Shown: in pieces, positions 51,813 through 63,413 of the stretch
How the letters are laid out: each line of letters opens with the position of its first letter
Numbering within the stretch: the stretch's first letter is position 1
Source of the DNA: Flaccisagitta enflata
Taxonomy: Eukaryota; Chaetognatha; Sagittoidea; Aphragmophora
NCBI GenBank assembly: GCA_965153355.1
Contig: OZ231127.1
Coordinates: 31,124,001-31,188,000 of the forward strand
Length of the DNA: 64,000 nucleotides
Reading direction: 5' to 3'
The notes under the pieces: generated by a model
Database searches by the model: none
Told to the model about the DNA's origin: nothing
The model's input: the letters and a program-made list of their open reading frames with translations, nothing else
Translations under genes and position numbers: made by a program

Positions 51813-53004
51813 AATTGGATTCCATGACCTTGAAATAGTGTCTACATGTGAGAAAACTAAAAAATTGGCTTATTTTGGGGCAAATTTGGTTTTTTTGAGT
51901 ATAATTTTACCATGAATCTGTTCAAAAGCTTCTTACATAAAATGAGAATCTCCATTTCAAATTTTTTTGGAATCCAAGCATTTTTGGACGCACAGTGAAT
52001 AAAAAAATGATATCTTTATGTTTTACGGGCCCCTTTCGGGCTTTTTTAGGTACCCCAACCATCATCTACCATCATGATTCTCTTTCCATCAGTCTCTTAC
52101 ATCAAGAAGTATAGCCCAAACAAATTTGGAAGGATTGGGTCTCTTTAAACAAGACAATTTTTAAAAAAATAGCCAAAATAGGCCATTTTTAGCTTTTTTT
52201 GGGGGTGTGTTTCCAGGGGCCCCCTTGTAGAGCCCCCAAACCACCAGTAATGAATTCCCCCATGCATTTTCTTTTTAATTTGTCTATTTTCCAGGTACTT
52301 TTAGTATAATTTTTCAGTTCTACAGCCTTGAAGTTACAAAATTGTGTTTTTTTTCATTTACCAGGTCATTTTGAACCGTAATAACTCGGCCATTTTTTGG
52401 AAATATCTGCTGAAATTTTTTCTGGGATCTCTCAAGATGCATGACTAACCATTTTCAAAAAAAAAATTGGATTCAGGGACCTTGAAATAGTGTTTTCATG
52501 TAAGAATACTCAAAAATTGGTTTTTTTTTGGCCGAATTTTGTTTTTTGGAGCATAATTTCAACATGAAGCTGTTCAAAAGTGGCCACAAAACTTTGCAGG
52601 AAGATTGTTGCATAAAATGAGAAGTTCCAATTCAAATTTTGTAGGAATCCAAGCATTTTTAGATGCGCAATGAATAAAAAAGTGATATTTCTATGTTTTA
52701 CGGGCCCTTTTTGGGCCTTTTTAGGTACCCCAACCATCACTTACCATCATGATCATTTTTTTTTCAGTCTCTTACATCAAGAAGTATTACCACCAAAAAA
52801 ATTTGGGGGTTGGGGTCTCATAAAGCAAAAAATTTTCAACAAAAATAGCCAAAATAGGCTATTTTTGACTGTTTTTTTTTTTTTGTGCGTTTCTAGGGGC
52901 CCCCTTGTAGGGCCCTAAAAACATCAAAAATGGAATCCTGATGCAATTTTACATAGAAATCACTTTTTTTTTGCCACCCTCAACGATTTTTTTTTTCTTA
53001 CAAG

Positions 53005-53996
53005 AAATAACGCAGCTAGCTGAAGATATGCATGTGATGGTTGAGGATGGATTTGGAAGAAAGTACAAACAAGAATGGATGGAGTCTTTTTGCAAGCATC
53101 TTGAGCAGTATGATGTCAATAAACTGGAAAGTACAATGCAAGTCTTGATGAAAAAGCTTGCTGCAACTCTGTCAAGGCAACGAGGAATTCAGTATGAATT
53201 TGGTCCAGAATATCTGGAATACTCAGCAAAGAAAGCAGCAGGAACATTGGGAGAGACATACTTAAAGCCTCTGTCAGAAATCTTCACTGAAGAACAGCTT
53301 AAGACCATCCCTGTGGACAACAAAGTTGGAGAAAATTATTTTGGACATCTTTCTCAACTGCTAAGAAGCAAGGGAGGCTCTGCTTTCCAAGCTATCAGTG
53401 ACAGACTTGTGCTAAAAACAAGTTCAGATCTTGCCTTTGGTAATGAGGGAGCCAACATGTTGAAGGACAAGGAGCTCAAGGCCAAACAGAAAGAAGTTCA
53501 TCAAATTGAAGCAGATTTTTCAAAGTCTCAAAAAGAGATCATGAAAGCAAAGTTGGCCTTGACAGACAGTGAAGCAGACAAGCTGGCAAGAGATATGGCC
53601 AAAAATAAACTGATTTCTTTATGTGTGCAAAATGGAACAAAACACAAGTATATTGCACCGCTCTCATCTCAAGCTGAGGTTAAAAAGTGCTATGACAGGA
53701 TCAAAAAGCTGAGTAAGGCTGATCAGTTGGCTATTCTGCGTCGAGAAGTTAAGTTGAAAAAGGCTTTGTTTTCAGAAATGCCAAATGATTTTGTCTATTT
53801 CAAGCAGTACAATATCACAGCCAAACAGATGTATGAAAATCTGCTTGCTTTGCACACAGTTGACCCATCTGACCAAGAGGTCATTACTGTAGAAGATGTT
53901 TATGTGGCTTCTGAGTCAGTAGGTACTCAGTCTGCCAATAAGCAAGCCAAGAGGTCTAGGGTACCTGTGGAGGAGCCTCTGAGAGACTTTAATTAG
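53005..53996 (+). CDS. Transposon protein, central exon, unrecognised
   Basis: A 330-residue open segment begins after a strong acceptor (poly-T then CTTACAAG, AG at 53,003-53,004). It reads I-T-Q-L-A-E-D-M-H-V onward and has clear protein-like composition, unlike the repeat-driven frames elsewhere. Visible features are R-K-Y-K-Q-E-W-M-E-S-F-C-K-H-L-E near the start, a charged helix likely to form a coiled coil (about 160-225 residues in: K-D-K-E-L-K-A-K-Q-K-E, I-E-A-D-F-S-K-S-Q-K-E), then I-K-K-L-S-K-A-D-Q-L-A-I-L-R-R-E-V-K-L-K-K, and a Ser/Lys-rich tail. No DDE, reverse transcriptase, helicase or zinc-finger signature is evident. The frame ends in TAG at 53,994-53,996, nine bases before an insertion, and reopens beyond it. 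It could be a transposase of a rare superfamily or an accessory protein. Confidence 0.75.
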
Positions 53997-54005
53997 CCGT
54001 TACAG

Positions 54006-54520
54006 TTGCGCGCTTCGCATGGCAAAAAATTTGATTTTCTTTTCGTTCCGCTAACCCAATATGGAGTGAAAAAAATCATGAAGATGACCGTTTTCCTTTT
54101 CTCAAAATTCCTTCATCTTCCGTTTTTGTTTTGGCCTTAAAGTTTCCTCAGATTTCCCAGAATTCAGCAAAATCCTGTGTAGTCTCGTTATGAAAGGATC
54201 AATTGTTTGTTTTAAACAATCATGATTTCTGTAAAATTAAATTAAAATATCAGAGCATAAGTTATGAAAGAGCTTGTGAAAAGGCAGATTAACAATTCTT
54301 TAAAGAGCAGAAATTTGTAAAAGCTAATTCAAAGAAGATCAGCATATCTTTTTATCCCACTGCAATATACAAATGAGGCTCTCAAAACCAATTTTCTAAA
54401 AAACGGAAGATGAACAATTTTTGATAAAAGAAAAATGGTAAGGGTCCTAAAATTGGCCACTCCACATTAGGTAAAGAGAACGAAAATAAATAAGCAACTT
54501 TTGCTATGTGAAGCACCCAA
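54006..54520 (+). mobile_element. Insertion with 9-bp target duplication inside the coding region
   Basis: CCGTTACAG flanks it directly (53,997-54,005 and 54,521-54,529). Its ends are inverted: TTGCGCGCTTCGCATGGCAA against TTGCTATGTGAAGCACCCAA. It is 515 bp without a coding frame. A 9-bp duplication fits Mutator-like elements, which is inference. Relatives lie at 20,021-20,386 and 56,478-56,700. Confidence 0.88.
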
Positions 54521-54529
54521 CCGTTACAG

Positions 54530-54853
54530 GAAGAAGAATTTGTTGTCACATTGCGAGAAGATGGCTGGAACCTTGGTTCTGTGCAATCTTACAATCAGCA
54601 ACAAGATAGCATTTGTGCGCAAGCTCTCACTACTCTGAAAACAAGAGCAAAGGATGACCAAGGAAAAACATATTGGATCTATCCCAATGATGAAGTTTTT
54701 GATGACTTTGAAAGGGAACACATATTTGAAATCAGGCCTTCAGTCACCTTGGCTAAAAATGTAAAAAGAAAAGATTTGGTCTTTGCCCTTCTCAACCATG
54801 AGATCATTGAGGCCATGTGGAAACAACTGATTTGCTCAGATGGGGCAAAATAA
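54530..54853 (+). CDS. Transposon protein, C-terminal segment, unrecognised
   Basis: About 107 residues begin directly after the right target-duplication copy: E-E-E-F-V-V-T-L-R-E-D-G-W-N-L-G, then T-Y-W-I-Y-P-N-D-E-V-F-D-D-F-E, I-R-P-S-V-T-L-A-K-N-V-K-R-K, ending W-K-Q-L-I-C-S-D-G-A-K and TAA at 54,851. If the insertion and one duplication copy are removed conceptually, this segment is in the same frame as the central exon, with only the TAG at 53,994 between them. CAG-to-TAG is a single-base change and fits decay of one continuous ORF. The family is not recognised. Confidence 0.72.
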   Translation, partial: EEEFVVTLREDGWNLGSVQSYNQQQDSICAQALTTLKTRAKDDQGKTYWIYPNDEVFDDFEREHIFEIRPSVTLAKNVKRKDLVFALLNHEIIEAMWKQLICSDGAK

Positions 54854-55559
54854 TTGTTAAAAGTGCAATCTACACACACAGAACTCTTTGAGAGAGCTTA
54901 TGAGTTTCAAAATCATTGTGGGAGAACAGTCATTTGTAGTCATGTTGCATTAGAAAAAACTGGCATATGAAATGGTCTTTCTATTTATGTCCCTCCTGTC
55001 TCCCACATTCTGCTCTCTGATCTTCCCTATGATTTCTTTCATATAGCATTTCCACAAACGTGCAATTTTTTGACAATCACCCCAACTAAAACTCATACTT
55101 CCTATTTTTGCTCATCCAAATTGTCTGCTTGATCATTGGATCTTTTATTCAAGATTCTTACTCAGTTGTGTTTGGTATCAAAGCTTTTTTTATGTACTTC
55201 ATTGTTTTATGCAATTTCAATTTCTGAATAATGGTTGATGTGATTACATATATTTACGTGTACTGAAGAAAATATCTGAACTTTTTCTTTCATCTCTTTT
55301 CAATTGGTGAGGTTGTGATCAAATCAATTCAAACTAGAAAAACAGAGAACTACTTGAAACGCTCAAGAATCATACCGTATTTGTGTAATATTGACTAATT
55401 CCTTTCAAGAACAAAGAAGCTACTTATCATAAATGAAGAAATGTAGAGTCTATGCATTTAGATTCATGAAATAGTACATGAAAACTTAAGCAAGTTTTTT
55501 ATTTTCACTAAAAAACTAATATTTTGTCTCAAAAACGCCTTAAAAATGCTGAAAATATG
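54854..55559. other. 3' noncoding part of the 6.6-kb transposon
   Basis: AT-rich sequence without a further reading frame. No clear polyadenylation context was singled out. Confidence 0.5.
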
Positions 55560-55707
55560 GTCGTTTTTGTTTTTTGAGCCTGCCCAGGGGTTTTTTTTCA
55601 AGCCACAGCCCCCAAATTGGTACAAACCCATATATTTTGAGTCTACTGAGCCAAAAAAAGGGTAGCAAGCTCATTTCCTTTCGGTGACCCATTCTCGTAC
55701 TCCCTTA
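55560..55707 (-). repeat. Right inverted end of the 6.6-kb transposon
   Basis: Inverse of 49,130-49,290, ending exactly at TCTCGTACTCCCTTA before the GCAACGG duplication. Confidence 0.8.
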
Positions 55708-55716
55708 GCAACGGGA

Positions 55717-55819
<103 letters not shown>

Positions 55820-55951
55820 TAGCTAGGCAGAGAGGGAGATAATTAAGGAAAGAATACACAAACTTATTGATGAGGAAACTGAGAATTTGGTCAAAAGCAC
55901 TGCCCAACTATCCGATGCCAAACTGTTCAATACGAACTCTGTCCGGCATAA

Positions 55952-56288
55952 AACAAGGCCAACACCTATATTTCGCATGCGGAACATAAGTAACTTAGGA
56001 TGACTTAAGTTGACTTAAAATGACTCAAGATGACTTGAAATGATTTAAAAAGACATGAAATGATGTTAAATGACATAATTGACTAAATTGACCTAATTGA
56101 CTTAAAATGACTTGAAATGACCTAAAATGACTTAGAATAACATAGAATGACTTAAAATGACTTAGAATGACTAAAGATGACCTAAAATGACTAAAAATGA
56201 CTTAAAGTATTAAAGAGAGTAAAGTTTGACGGATCGACGGACCGACAGACGGATGGACAAAGCAGATTGTAGTTGCGTGCACGCGACT
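55952..56288 (-). mobile_element. Family A element with AATGACTTA minisatellite
   Basis: Distal end AACAAGGCCAACACC, subterminal TTCGCATGCGG, minisatellite of AATGACTTA/AATGACCTA units (55,990-56,215), core GACGGACCGACAGACGG, GACAAAGCAGATTGTAG, and terminal palindrome AGTTGCGTGCACGCGACT. It shares its internal minisatellite with 51,600-51,812. Confidence 0.8.
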
Positions 56289-56477
56289 AAAAAACATAAA
56301 GTGAGGTATTCAGACATAAAGAACTGGGACGGAGACAGGAGTTCACCCAAAACAAAACAGATAAAAGATGCTGAGACAAGGACAGATTGAGAAATTGAAA
56401 AAGACGTGAGTTGAAAATTTTTGATCAGAGATAAGTGTCAAACTTAGTAGATAGGAAGTGCTCGTGAACGCTTCATT

Positions 56478-56700
56478 TGGGCGCTTCACATGACACAAGT
56501 TGGTAAATCTTTTCGCCTTCCTTACCGTATTAACTGTCGCTGAATTTACAACCCTTAACATTTTTCTTTTGTAAAAAATCATTTATCATCTGTTTCTTTG
56601 GCCAATCCTTTATAAGATTAGGTTCGCATATTCAAGTGGGATAAACCATTATGCTGATGTTCTTCAATATGGCAATTATTTTTTTTTCTCATTACAAAAT
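56478..56700 (+). mobile_element. TTGGGCGCTTCACAT-type element, diverged
   Basis: It starts TTGGGCGCTTCACATGACAC and shares GTGGGATAAACCATTATGCT then GATGTTCTTC with the copies at 20,021 and 54,006. The right boundary is unclear. Confidence 0.6.
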
Positions 56701-56897
56701 TGCTTATTCATTACGTAAGTATGCTCTTTCATATTTTTTTTTCTAACATTACAATCACTCTTACTAGAACATGATATTCTAAAACATAAAATCGTCCTAT
56801 TAGTAACAAAACAATATAGGGAATTTTCCATTTCTATTGATTTCTCAAGGAAGCTTCATCGTCAAAACAAAGAAAAAAGATGTATTAGGTATCATCT

Positions 56898-58235
56898 CTA
56901 CACTGTCTTTAATTCGATTTGAAAAATGTTAAACCTTTGTAACTCCTAAACTACTGTGCAAAAAGTCTTCAGATTTTCAGTGAACATTGCTAACATGTGA
57001 CGGTTTTGTTATGCAAAACCTTAGATATAGATACTGAATGATTGAGGTACAGCAAAACCCAGAAAAAAACGGGTCATTTTTGAAGCAAAATAAATCTTTT
57101 CCCACCTTTTTCTGGGAGAAGCTGTCTTAAGCTGCTGAACTAATTGAACTGGATCCCCCAAAACACTTACAGACTAATGATGAACATACATACCCTTCCA
57201 GTTTGCTGGAAAATTAATGATTTTCATTAGTTTTGAAACAAATGGATTGATTTTCCATGTTTGCCATTAACAATTCTCAAAAATCAACCAAAATTTGTGA
57301 AAATCCCGTTGAGTATCCAATTTTTGTTTTTATTTTCAAAAAATGTGTACTACCTAGGAAATAAGTCTACGTTCACCTATGATAGGTAATAGATACACTT
57401 CAAGTAGTGATAGGTAGAAAAAATCGGTGAGATTCAGAAACTACTTCAAAAGTTCCATTATTTGGGACCAATCCCATTGTTGTGTCTCAAAGGGTTTAGA
57501 AATGAGAGCGATCTGAGGATGACTACCCTTTTTTGAAAATGCAGAAAAATCAGAGGTAAATTGGTTTTGGGCAGCGCATATATCAACAAGCAAGTTATAG
57601 CATTGTTTTGGAAGATTTAGTACATTATTTCGTATTTTTACATTAACCAACATATGAGTGTCCCATTACGTCTCAATTTCACTCCAGATGATTCTGTTTT
57701 GCCTGAAATTAAGTGTTTGGAACAGGAAGAACTAATTGTATCATATGAGTAGCTGAGAAAAAAATGCACTAGAATCTGCGGTGACATGTTTTGGCAGAAT
57801 TCATGTTTAGACTCAGAAAAGTCTCACTAAGCCAAATGGAAGTGATCAAAGCCTAGGCGGGACATCAGAGGAGGTACTGAATAAAAGAAATCCCTCACCC
57901 TCTTGATATTTTTTCAGTAAATACACTTCCTGCTAAAGTGAACGTAGACTTTTTTCCTAGGTAGTATTCTATAACTAATTACTAATAATTTTATACCAAT
58001 CCCAACATTTTGGTTTAATTTGTTTGAATATTACAAGAAGAAAAGGACAGCTCCTTCGAAAAATGCAGAGGAAAAATTTACCATGGTTTAAAAATGCTGA
58101 TTCTGTCAGTGTCTTGCTGTACCCCAATTAATCAATATCTATATCTAAGCTTTTGCATATTTGAAGAATTTTTGCCAAGTAGTTTAGGAATTATAAAGGT
58201 TTAACATTTTTCAATTCGATCTAAAGACGGTGTAG
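56898..58235. mobile_element. Inverted-repeat element, TIR CTACACTGTCTTTA
   Basis: The left CTACACTGTCTTTAATTCGA region (continuing GAAAAATGTTAAACCTTT, CCTAAACTACT, TTAGATATAGATA and GGTACAGC) pairs over more than 100 bp with the inverse at 58,135-58,235. It is 1.34 kb including a nested MITE. No transposase frame recognised. Confidence 0.75.
57350..57964. mobile_element. Nested MITE, TIR CTACCTAGGAAATAAGTC, TA target duplication
   Basis: CTACCTAGGAAATAAGTCTA and the following CGTTCAC pair with the inverse at the right end with two mismatches. TA lies at 57,348-57,349 and 57,965-57,966. It is inserted inside the 56,898-58,235 element. Confidence 0.82.
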
Positions 58236-58584
58236 GATTCTTCTTGTTCCTCCATATTATGAAAGTTGAAACAACATTGCCCTCAGAAAAGGAGGCCAGA
58301 ATTCTCCAATTTACAAAGGATGAAAGCCTTGCGAGCTTTCAATGGTGTTTACTCCGGATTGCTCACAACTATCCTTTACAATTAACAAAAGAAATGCTTA
58401 CCTGTAAAAACGTTAGCTTGACTGTATACCTTATTAGTATAGGTTCGGACAGGCCTATACCATTTAGTATGCACAAAATCTCTTAAAAAAGTAACAATCA
58501 AACATTACAAATGTACTGGTGGAAGTACTGACATTAGCAATATTGATTAGAAAACCATACCCTTAGAGGCAAGAATGTTAGCGG

Positions 58585-58646
<62 letters not shown>

Positions 58647-59736
58647 CCTTATTCCTCCTCACTTCTTTTTTTTTCCTGCTTGTCTCTTGGGCTTTTGTGG
58701 TTTCTCCGGTGATTGATTTGAAATGGTCAAAAAAGCTTTCGTGAGGCGTCAAAAAGTCGCCGTTGTAACTTTGAGCGCTTTCAACGCGACTCAATTTCAC
58801 TCAAACGACGAGAATGAATGAGACTTGGAAAGGCTGCACAAGATGGCAATGAATGACGCTGCCAGTGTGTTGCAAACGCAAGGGGAAGAAATCGGTGGTA
58901 TTACTCAGGTACCTGTGAGTGGAAAATGTGAGAGATTTAGCATATTTAGAGCAGTTGAAGTAGATAACAATACATGGAGATGCGCTGTAAGTAGCAAACG
59001 CGAGATAGCGTGGAGATCAGCTTGAAAGGTCGACAATGAGTGAGGAAATAAAAAACAAGTGAAGAGTTAAGAGCAGCTTAAATAATCATGTTTCCTTTGA
59101 CTTTGACTAAGTTTGAATAAAGGGTGGGATGAGGTAGGAAATTGGCAAAGGGAAAAAACAGGTGAGATTAATAACAATCAATAACTTTGCCTGAGAATGG
59201 TAAACAGAAAAAATATAGCTGGCAAATCATCTGAAAAGGATGGCAACGGCACGATCATTGCATTGATTAGAAACAGTGGTTAAGCACAAAAGAGAAAGCA
59301 AATAAAATAGACATACGGTAGAAATTGCGACTCAAGGTGGCTATTCAAAATGAACAGGTGAACGGGAGACAATGACTGCTGAATTGGCCTGAAGGGGCGT
59401 CAAAATAATTGCTGAGAGTCTCAGTTTGAAGCTATCGAGGACCTGCGTGAGTTTTGATCAGAGGAATAAGCAATTCGTCAAGGCGTTAGTGGATGGGCAC
59501 AGCCAAGGGCTGCCGCACACATTCAAAGTTAGAAACGGTTTTAAAAACACGGTAATAACCAGAATCTACTGAGCAGGCAGAATTAAATAGGGTTGAACAT
59601 ATTCCAAAATAGGTGGTCAGTGCGAGTTATCGGTTTTATCACACGTCTTACGCGTGATGAAAATCCAACGTGCTCCGCTGATTCCTGTTGATGGCCGCGC
59701 AGAAATTTGAGTTATTGCAACCATATGATTTGGAAT

Positions 59737-59738
<2 letters not shown>
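58236..59738. other. No confident gene; one short CT array
   Basis: A CT array lies at 58,588-58,644. The frames at 58,244 (80 codons) and 58,825 (66 codons) have ordinary composition but no recognised domain. Confidence 0.45.
58588..58644. repeat. CT dinucleotide array
   Basis: About 57 bp of pure CT. Confidence 0.97.
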
Positions 59739-59799
<61 letters not shown>

Positions 59800-59821
59800 C
59801 CTCTCTTTCTCTCTCTCTCTG
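59739..59821. repeat. CT array with CTTT/CCCT interruptions
   Basis: Pure CT to about 59,785, then interrupted. Confidence 0.95.
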
Positions 59822-60406
59822 AAATAGGAAAATTGAGTGATGATGGTAATTCCCCTATAATAAACTTGAGAGGGAGAGTTCAATTACTCTAGATAAAGAA
59901 TTGATCCAACCGGATTTTTTCTTTGCTACTCGTACTTTTTGTGTCTCACTGCAGGAGGGAGTTCTCAAAACTTATGCAATTGTTATTCTGTATAAATTCA
60001 TCTTAGTCTAGAGTACTATCTATAGGTTACTTAAGTAGGAATGAGCAGTGATTCCGTACATATTTTGTTGACTAATGCACGAACCAATGCATCAACTAGC
60101 CGACCTATTAAAGAAATCATTTGGACAGTAAGATTTGATAATCACAATGTGATTCTATCCAACTTAATCCAAACAAATACTTCCCCAACATTGGTTGCGG
60201 AAGCGATAAAAATTCCTGATTTTAGACCATTCCAGACATTTTGACTTATGGCTAAGTCCACGCTTGTAGTGATGCTTTTATCACCAGTGAGGAAGGCGTC
60301 AGGGTCAACGGTGGCATGGTCGTGGTGGCGGTGGCGGCGGCGGCGGAGAGCAAGGCGGTTGCTAGATTGTCTCGTCTGATGATGGTATTATTGCGCAGGA
60401 TTCTTT

Positions 60407-60412
<6 letters not shown>
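59822..60412. other. No confident gene
   Basis: A GGC-rich run lies at 60,330-60,350. Nothing recognised. Confidence 0.45.

Positions 60413-60503
<91 letters not shown>
60413..60503. repeat. GA dinucleotide array
   Basis: About 89 bp of pure GA. Confidence 0.97.
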
Positions 60504-60505
<2 letters not shown>

Positions 60506-61904
60506 TTACAGATAGTCATGGACACAGATGGACACATACAGGAAGACAGACGGGCACACGCTGGAAGACACAGACATGCAACAGGAAGACAGTGCCAGCA
60601 TCTTTCAAAACATATGATAAAAGACCAAAATGAAACAGAAACAGAGTAGGCCTTGTATGAAAACATGAGCCAAGAACAAGAGATTGAGATAGGGACCAAG
60701 ACAACCAGCAATATGTCCCGGGTGGCTGCGTGTTGGTGAACCTCAGGTGTCGCCGATCCCAATTTCTCTGCATCAAAGTTTGGATCTCTTTTGGCCGTTG
60801 GGACAAGCTGTATGTGAATGGCGCGTTTGCATTGTCATGTAGCCTGTATTCATGTTGAGAGTTTGTTCCCATTATGCAATTCTTATTTTGCGTTGAGTAT
60901 CATTGTGGTCGCTCAAGTATGCAATACACCGTTATAGTGTACTCAGCCTAGCTCATTGTTTTAGTCCTGTGATATTCTAAGCATTCTGAATCACCAGATT
61001 TGTCGCCTAAACTACCACTTCTTAAGAAGAATGAAGTTAAAGCCAAAGACTGTATTCTACCCAGCCATATTGTTTCTCTGAGCAAGAAGAGAAATTGGTT
61101 GCCAACAATATGAACACGTAATGAGAGTTTGGTGAACTGAATTTTGAACTGAAAAAGCGTAAAAAAGAGCGCAGGAGGAAGAGACAGAGAGGTAATGATC
61201 TCCAGGCGGGATAGATGGTGGTTTTACAGTCAAATGGAAATGAAAAAGGTGGACAGAACCGGGGGAGATGCATTGGTGTGGTGTTAAGGAGACTGATCAA
61301 AGACTGAAAATTGAGGATAAGTTGCAAATCACAACTTACAAGAAACTTAACATGAAATATTGTCGAGATTTTGAAAAGAAGAATGAGACAAATTCGGCAG
61401 GAAACTGACGCTAAAGGTTGAGCTGAGTTGAACAAGTGGGGCAGGGGTTATTTGGAAAAGCGGCTGAGTCCCAGGTGTGGTGAAACCAAAAAAGAGGACA
61501 GGAGATTAGCGATGAATGGTCGCCCATCCGAGGAACAGGCACAAGACAGACGGCCGATGGAACCGACCTCAACGGAAACGAGAGAAAGATGGAAAGGGAA
61601 TGAGCAAATCCGCGGCGCTGTGAAGCCTGTGAAGAGTGAGGAAGTAAGGGTGGGATGGTTTTCCTCAACAGCGCCAGCGAGGTAGAGTAACCGCCCCTCC
61701 CTCCAAAATAAACGGAATGATTAATCGAACCAGCGAATCCGAGGAATTGATAGACGGACGGTTGAGAGGGAAAGATAAATCATTGCTCTAATAATTGTCT
61801 GAAAAAAGGATAGATTCGGTGATTGTTTGATGTTCATTTTGTGATTTGATTTGATTTTTTTTTTCATTTTATTTCTTCTTTCAAGTGAACACGAACTGTA
61901 GGGA
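60504..61904. other. No gene seen
   Basis: The longest frame (132 codons, minus, 61,037-61,435) is Phe/Ser/Leu-rich opposite a purine-rich strand and shows no domain. Confidence 0.5.
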
Positions 61905-62096
61905 AACAAGGTTGTATACACTTCCCCCAGTCGCGAATGGGTGGGCAGGAGCAGAATAAAAAAAAAAGCTCACATTTTGTTTTGGTTACCGAATACCGAT
62001 CAACCAACCAATTGACTAACCAACCGACCAGCCTACTGACCAACCAACCAACTAACCGAACGACATAGCAAGTTCTAGAGTCGCGTGTCCGCGACT
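61905..62096 (-). mobile_element. Family A element, TCGCG code, complete
   Basis: On the minus strand: palindrome AGTCGCGGACACGCGACT, CTAGAACTTGCTATGTC, a long GTTGGTTGGTCGG core, CTCCTGCCCACCC, subterminal TTCGCGACT, end AAGTGTATACAACCTTGTT. Confidence 0.82.
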
Positions 62097-62338
62097 AAAA
62101 AGTTGTTCAGTGCCGCTTTTTCTCATTTCTCAATACATACTTTAACAACCTGATGTAGCAGTTTTGGACCAGTGTCTGTGTGAACAGAAAAGTTAGGGGC
62201 AATTCATTTTATTTGGACCCCAAATTACCAACCCGTGATCGTGTCTCTTCTTTCCCGAATCGACGCGCGATTTGTACCAAATGGGCAACAAAACACGTGC
62301 TTTTGTCAAGGATTCATTCATTCGATGATCTTAATATA

Positions 62339-62950
62339 CAGTGCGGCGCAAAAATAAGTTTCAATCAGTTTAGTAAGCAAATATTTCAAAAGTAGTGAGT
62401 TTAGACAATTAAAATCCATGATATATTTAAACATCTTCAAAAATTCTACAAATCTAGTCCAATCCCATTATTGTAACTTAATTTGTAAAAAAGTTATACA
62501 AGTTCAAAGAAGGGATATAATTAACCAGTACTAACTATTGATGAAACACATCTTAGACCTTGTTTTTCTTTAATAGACTAAAAAAAAATCATGATTCATG
62601 CATCATATCCATGAGCTTTTTAAAGATCTTCAAAAAATCTACAAATCTAGACCAAGCAGAACTTTATAGCTTGATTCCTTTTCAAATGACTTTAATTTGA
62701 AGTGAATCAGTCATGTTTTCAAGCAATGAAAATATTATCATTTTTTGCTGTTTTTCCTAAGATAATTTTGATATGTGCTACTTCAAATCAATGTCACGCC
62801 TAAACAAAAAGAGCTAGAAATCTGGGATTGGTCTAAAATTAAAGAAAACTAAAAATCTTTTAATAATCTCACTGATAAAAGGTTCTTATCTGCTATCGAA
62901 CATACAAAAGACTTGTGACAAAACCTGAAACTTATTTTTGCGCCGCACTG
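62339..62950. mobile_element. MITE, TIR CAGTGCGGCGCAAAAATA, TA target duplication
   Basis: The ends CAGTGCGGCGCAAAAATAAG and the following TTTCA are perfect inverses. TA lies at 62,337-62,338 and 62,951-62,952. It is 612 bp and AT-rich. The interior repeats ATCTTCAAAAA(T/A)TCTACAAATCTAG-like words twice in direct order. It is Tc1-mariner-like. Confidence 0.87.
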
Positions 62951-62952
62951 TA

Positions 62953-63308
62953 AGGTGTGAACCCCCTAAAAACAGTAGCACCCCCACCTACAGCTTTAAC
63001 CGATTAAATTGTAGACACTTTAAAGGTAGAGGCAGAATATTTATGTCAATACAAGTGGCGTCACCAGAGCGATTTTTCAATTTTGCTTTTTAGTCGCTTA
63101 ATAAAGCATTAAAATTAATTATTATTAAAGGTTCATAAGATCAAGGATTTTACATAATAATTTAAGACTGGAATGAAAATTGCAGAATTGCTCTGGTGGC
63201 GCCACTTGTATAGTCACAAGCTTTAATAAGCAATATTTAATTTATTATTTATTGCTATAATTTGATCTGTGAGGGGGGGGTGCTACAGTTTTAGGGGGGT
63301 TCACATCT
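62953..63308. mobile_element. MITE, TIR AGGTGTGAACCCCC, shares TA with its neighbour
   Basis: AGGTGTGAACCCCCTAAAAA and ACAGTAGCACCCCC pair with the inverse at 63,276-63,308. The left TA (62,951-62,952) is also the right TA of the preceding element. Confidence 0.83.
63050..63210. mobile_element. Nested MITE, TIR TACAAGTGGCG
   Basis: TACAAGTGGCGTCACCAGAG pairs with CTCTGGTGGCGCCACTTGTA, and pairing continues for roughly 35 bp per arm. It lies inside the 62,953-63,308 element. Confidence 0.8.
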
Positions 63309-63413
63309 TAAATTTCTCCTTTCTCTGTACTAACAGGTGAATTTTTTCCCTTTTTTTCAGACCGACAGATCGAGAGAGGCAATCAAGAAAGTGAACAATC
63401 CCAAAAGGGCAAC

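Larger units (their letters stand above)
50013..53042. repeat. 3-kb giant palindrome built of tandem-duplicated arms
   Basis: Left arm 50,013-51,200 and right arm 51,812-53,042 are inverse copies. Examples are GGGGGCCCCTAGAAACGC at about 50,141 versus GTGCGTTTCTAGGGGCCCC at 52,884. Each arm contains two diverged units about 680-690 bp apart (50,100-50,545 and 50,780-51,190; mirrored on the right). The outer edge includes about 26 bp of coding sequence (GCTAGCTGAAGATATGCATG at 53,015 and its inverse ending at 50,040). The roughly 600-bp centre holds a GA array and a family A copy. Confidence 0.88.

Noticed and set aside
50302-52740. Repeated short protein (starting M-M-V-G-V-P-K-K) on both strands
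   Set aside because: The copies arise from the tandem and inverted duplication of noncoding arm sequence; they show no independent coding evidence.
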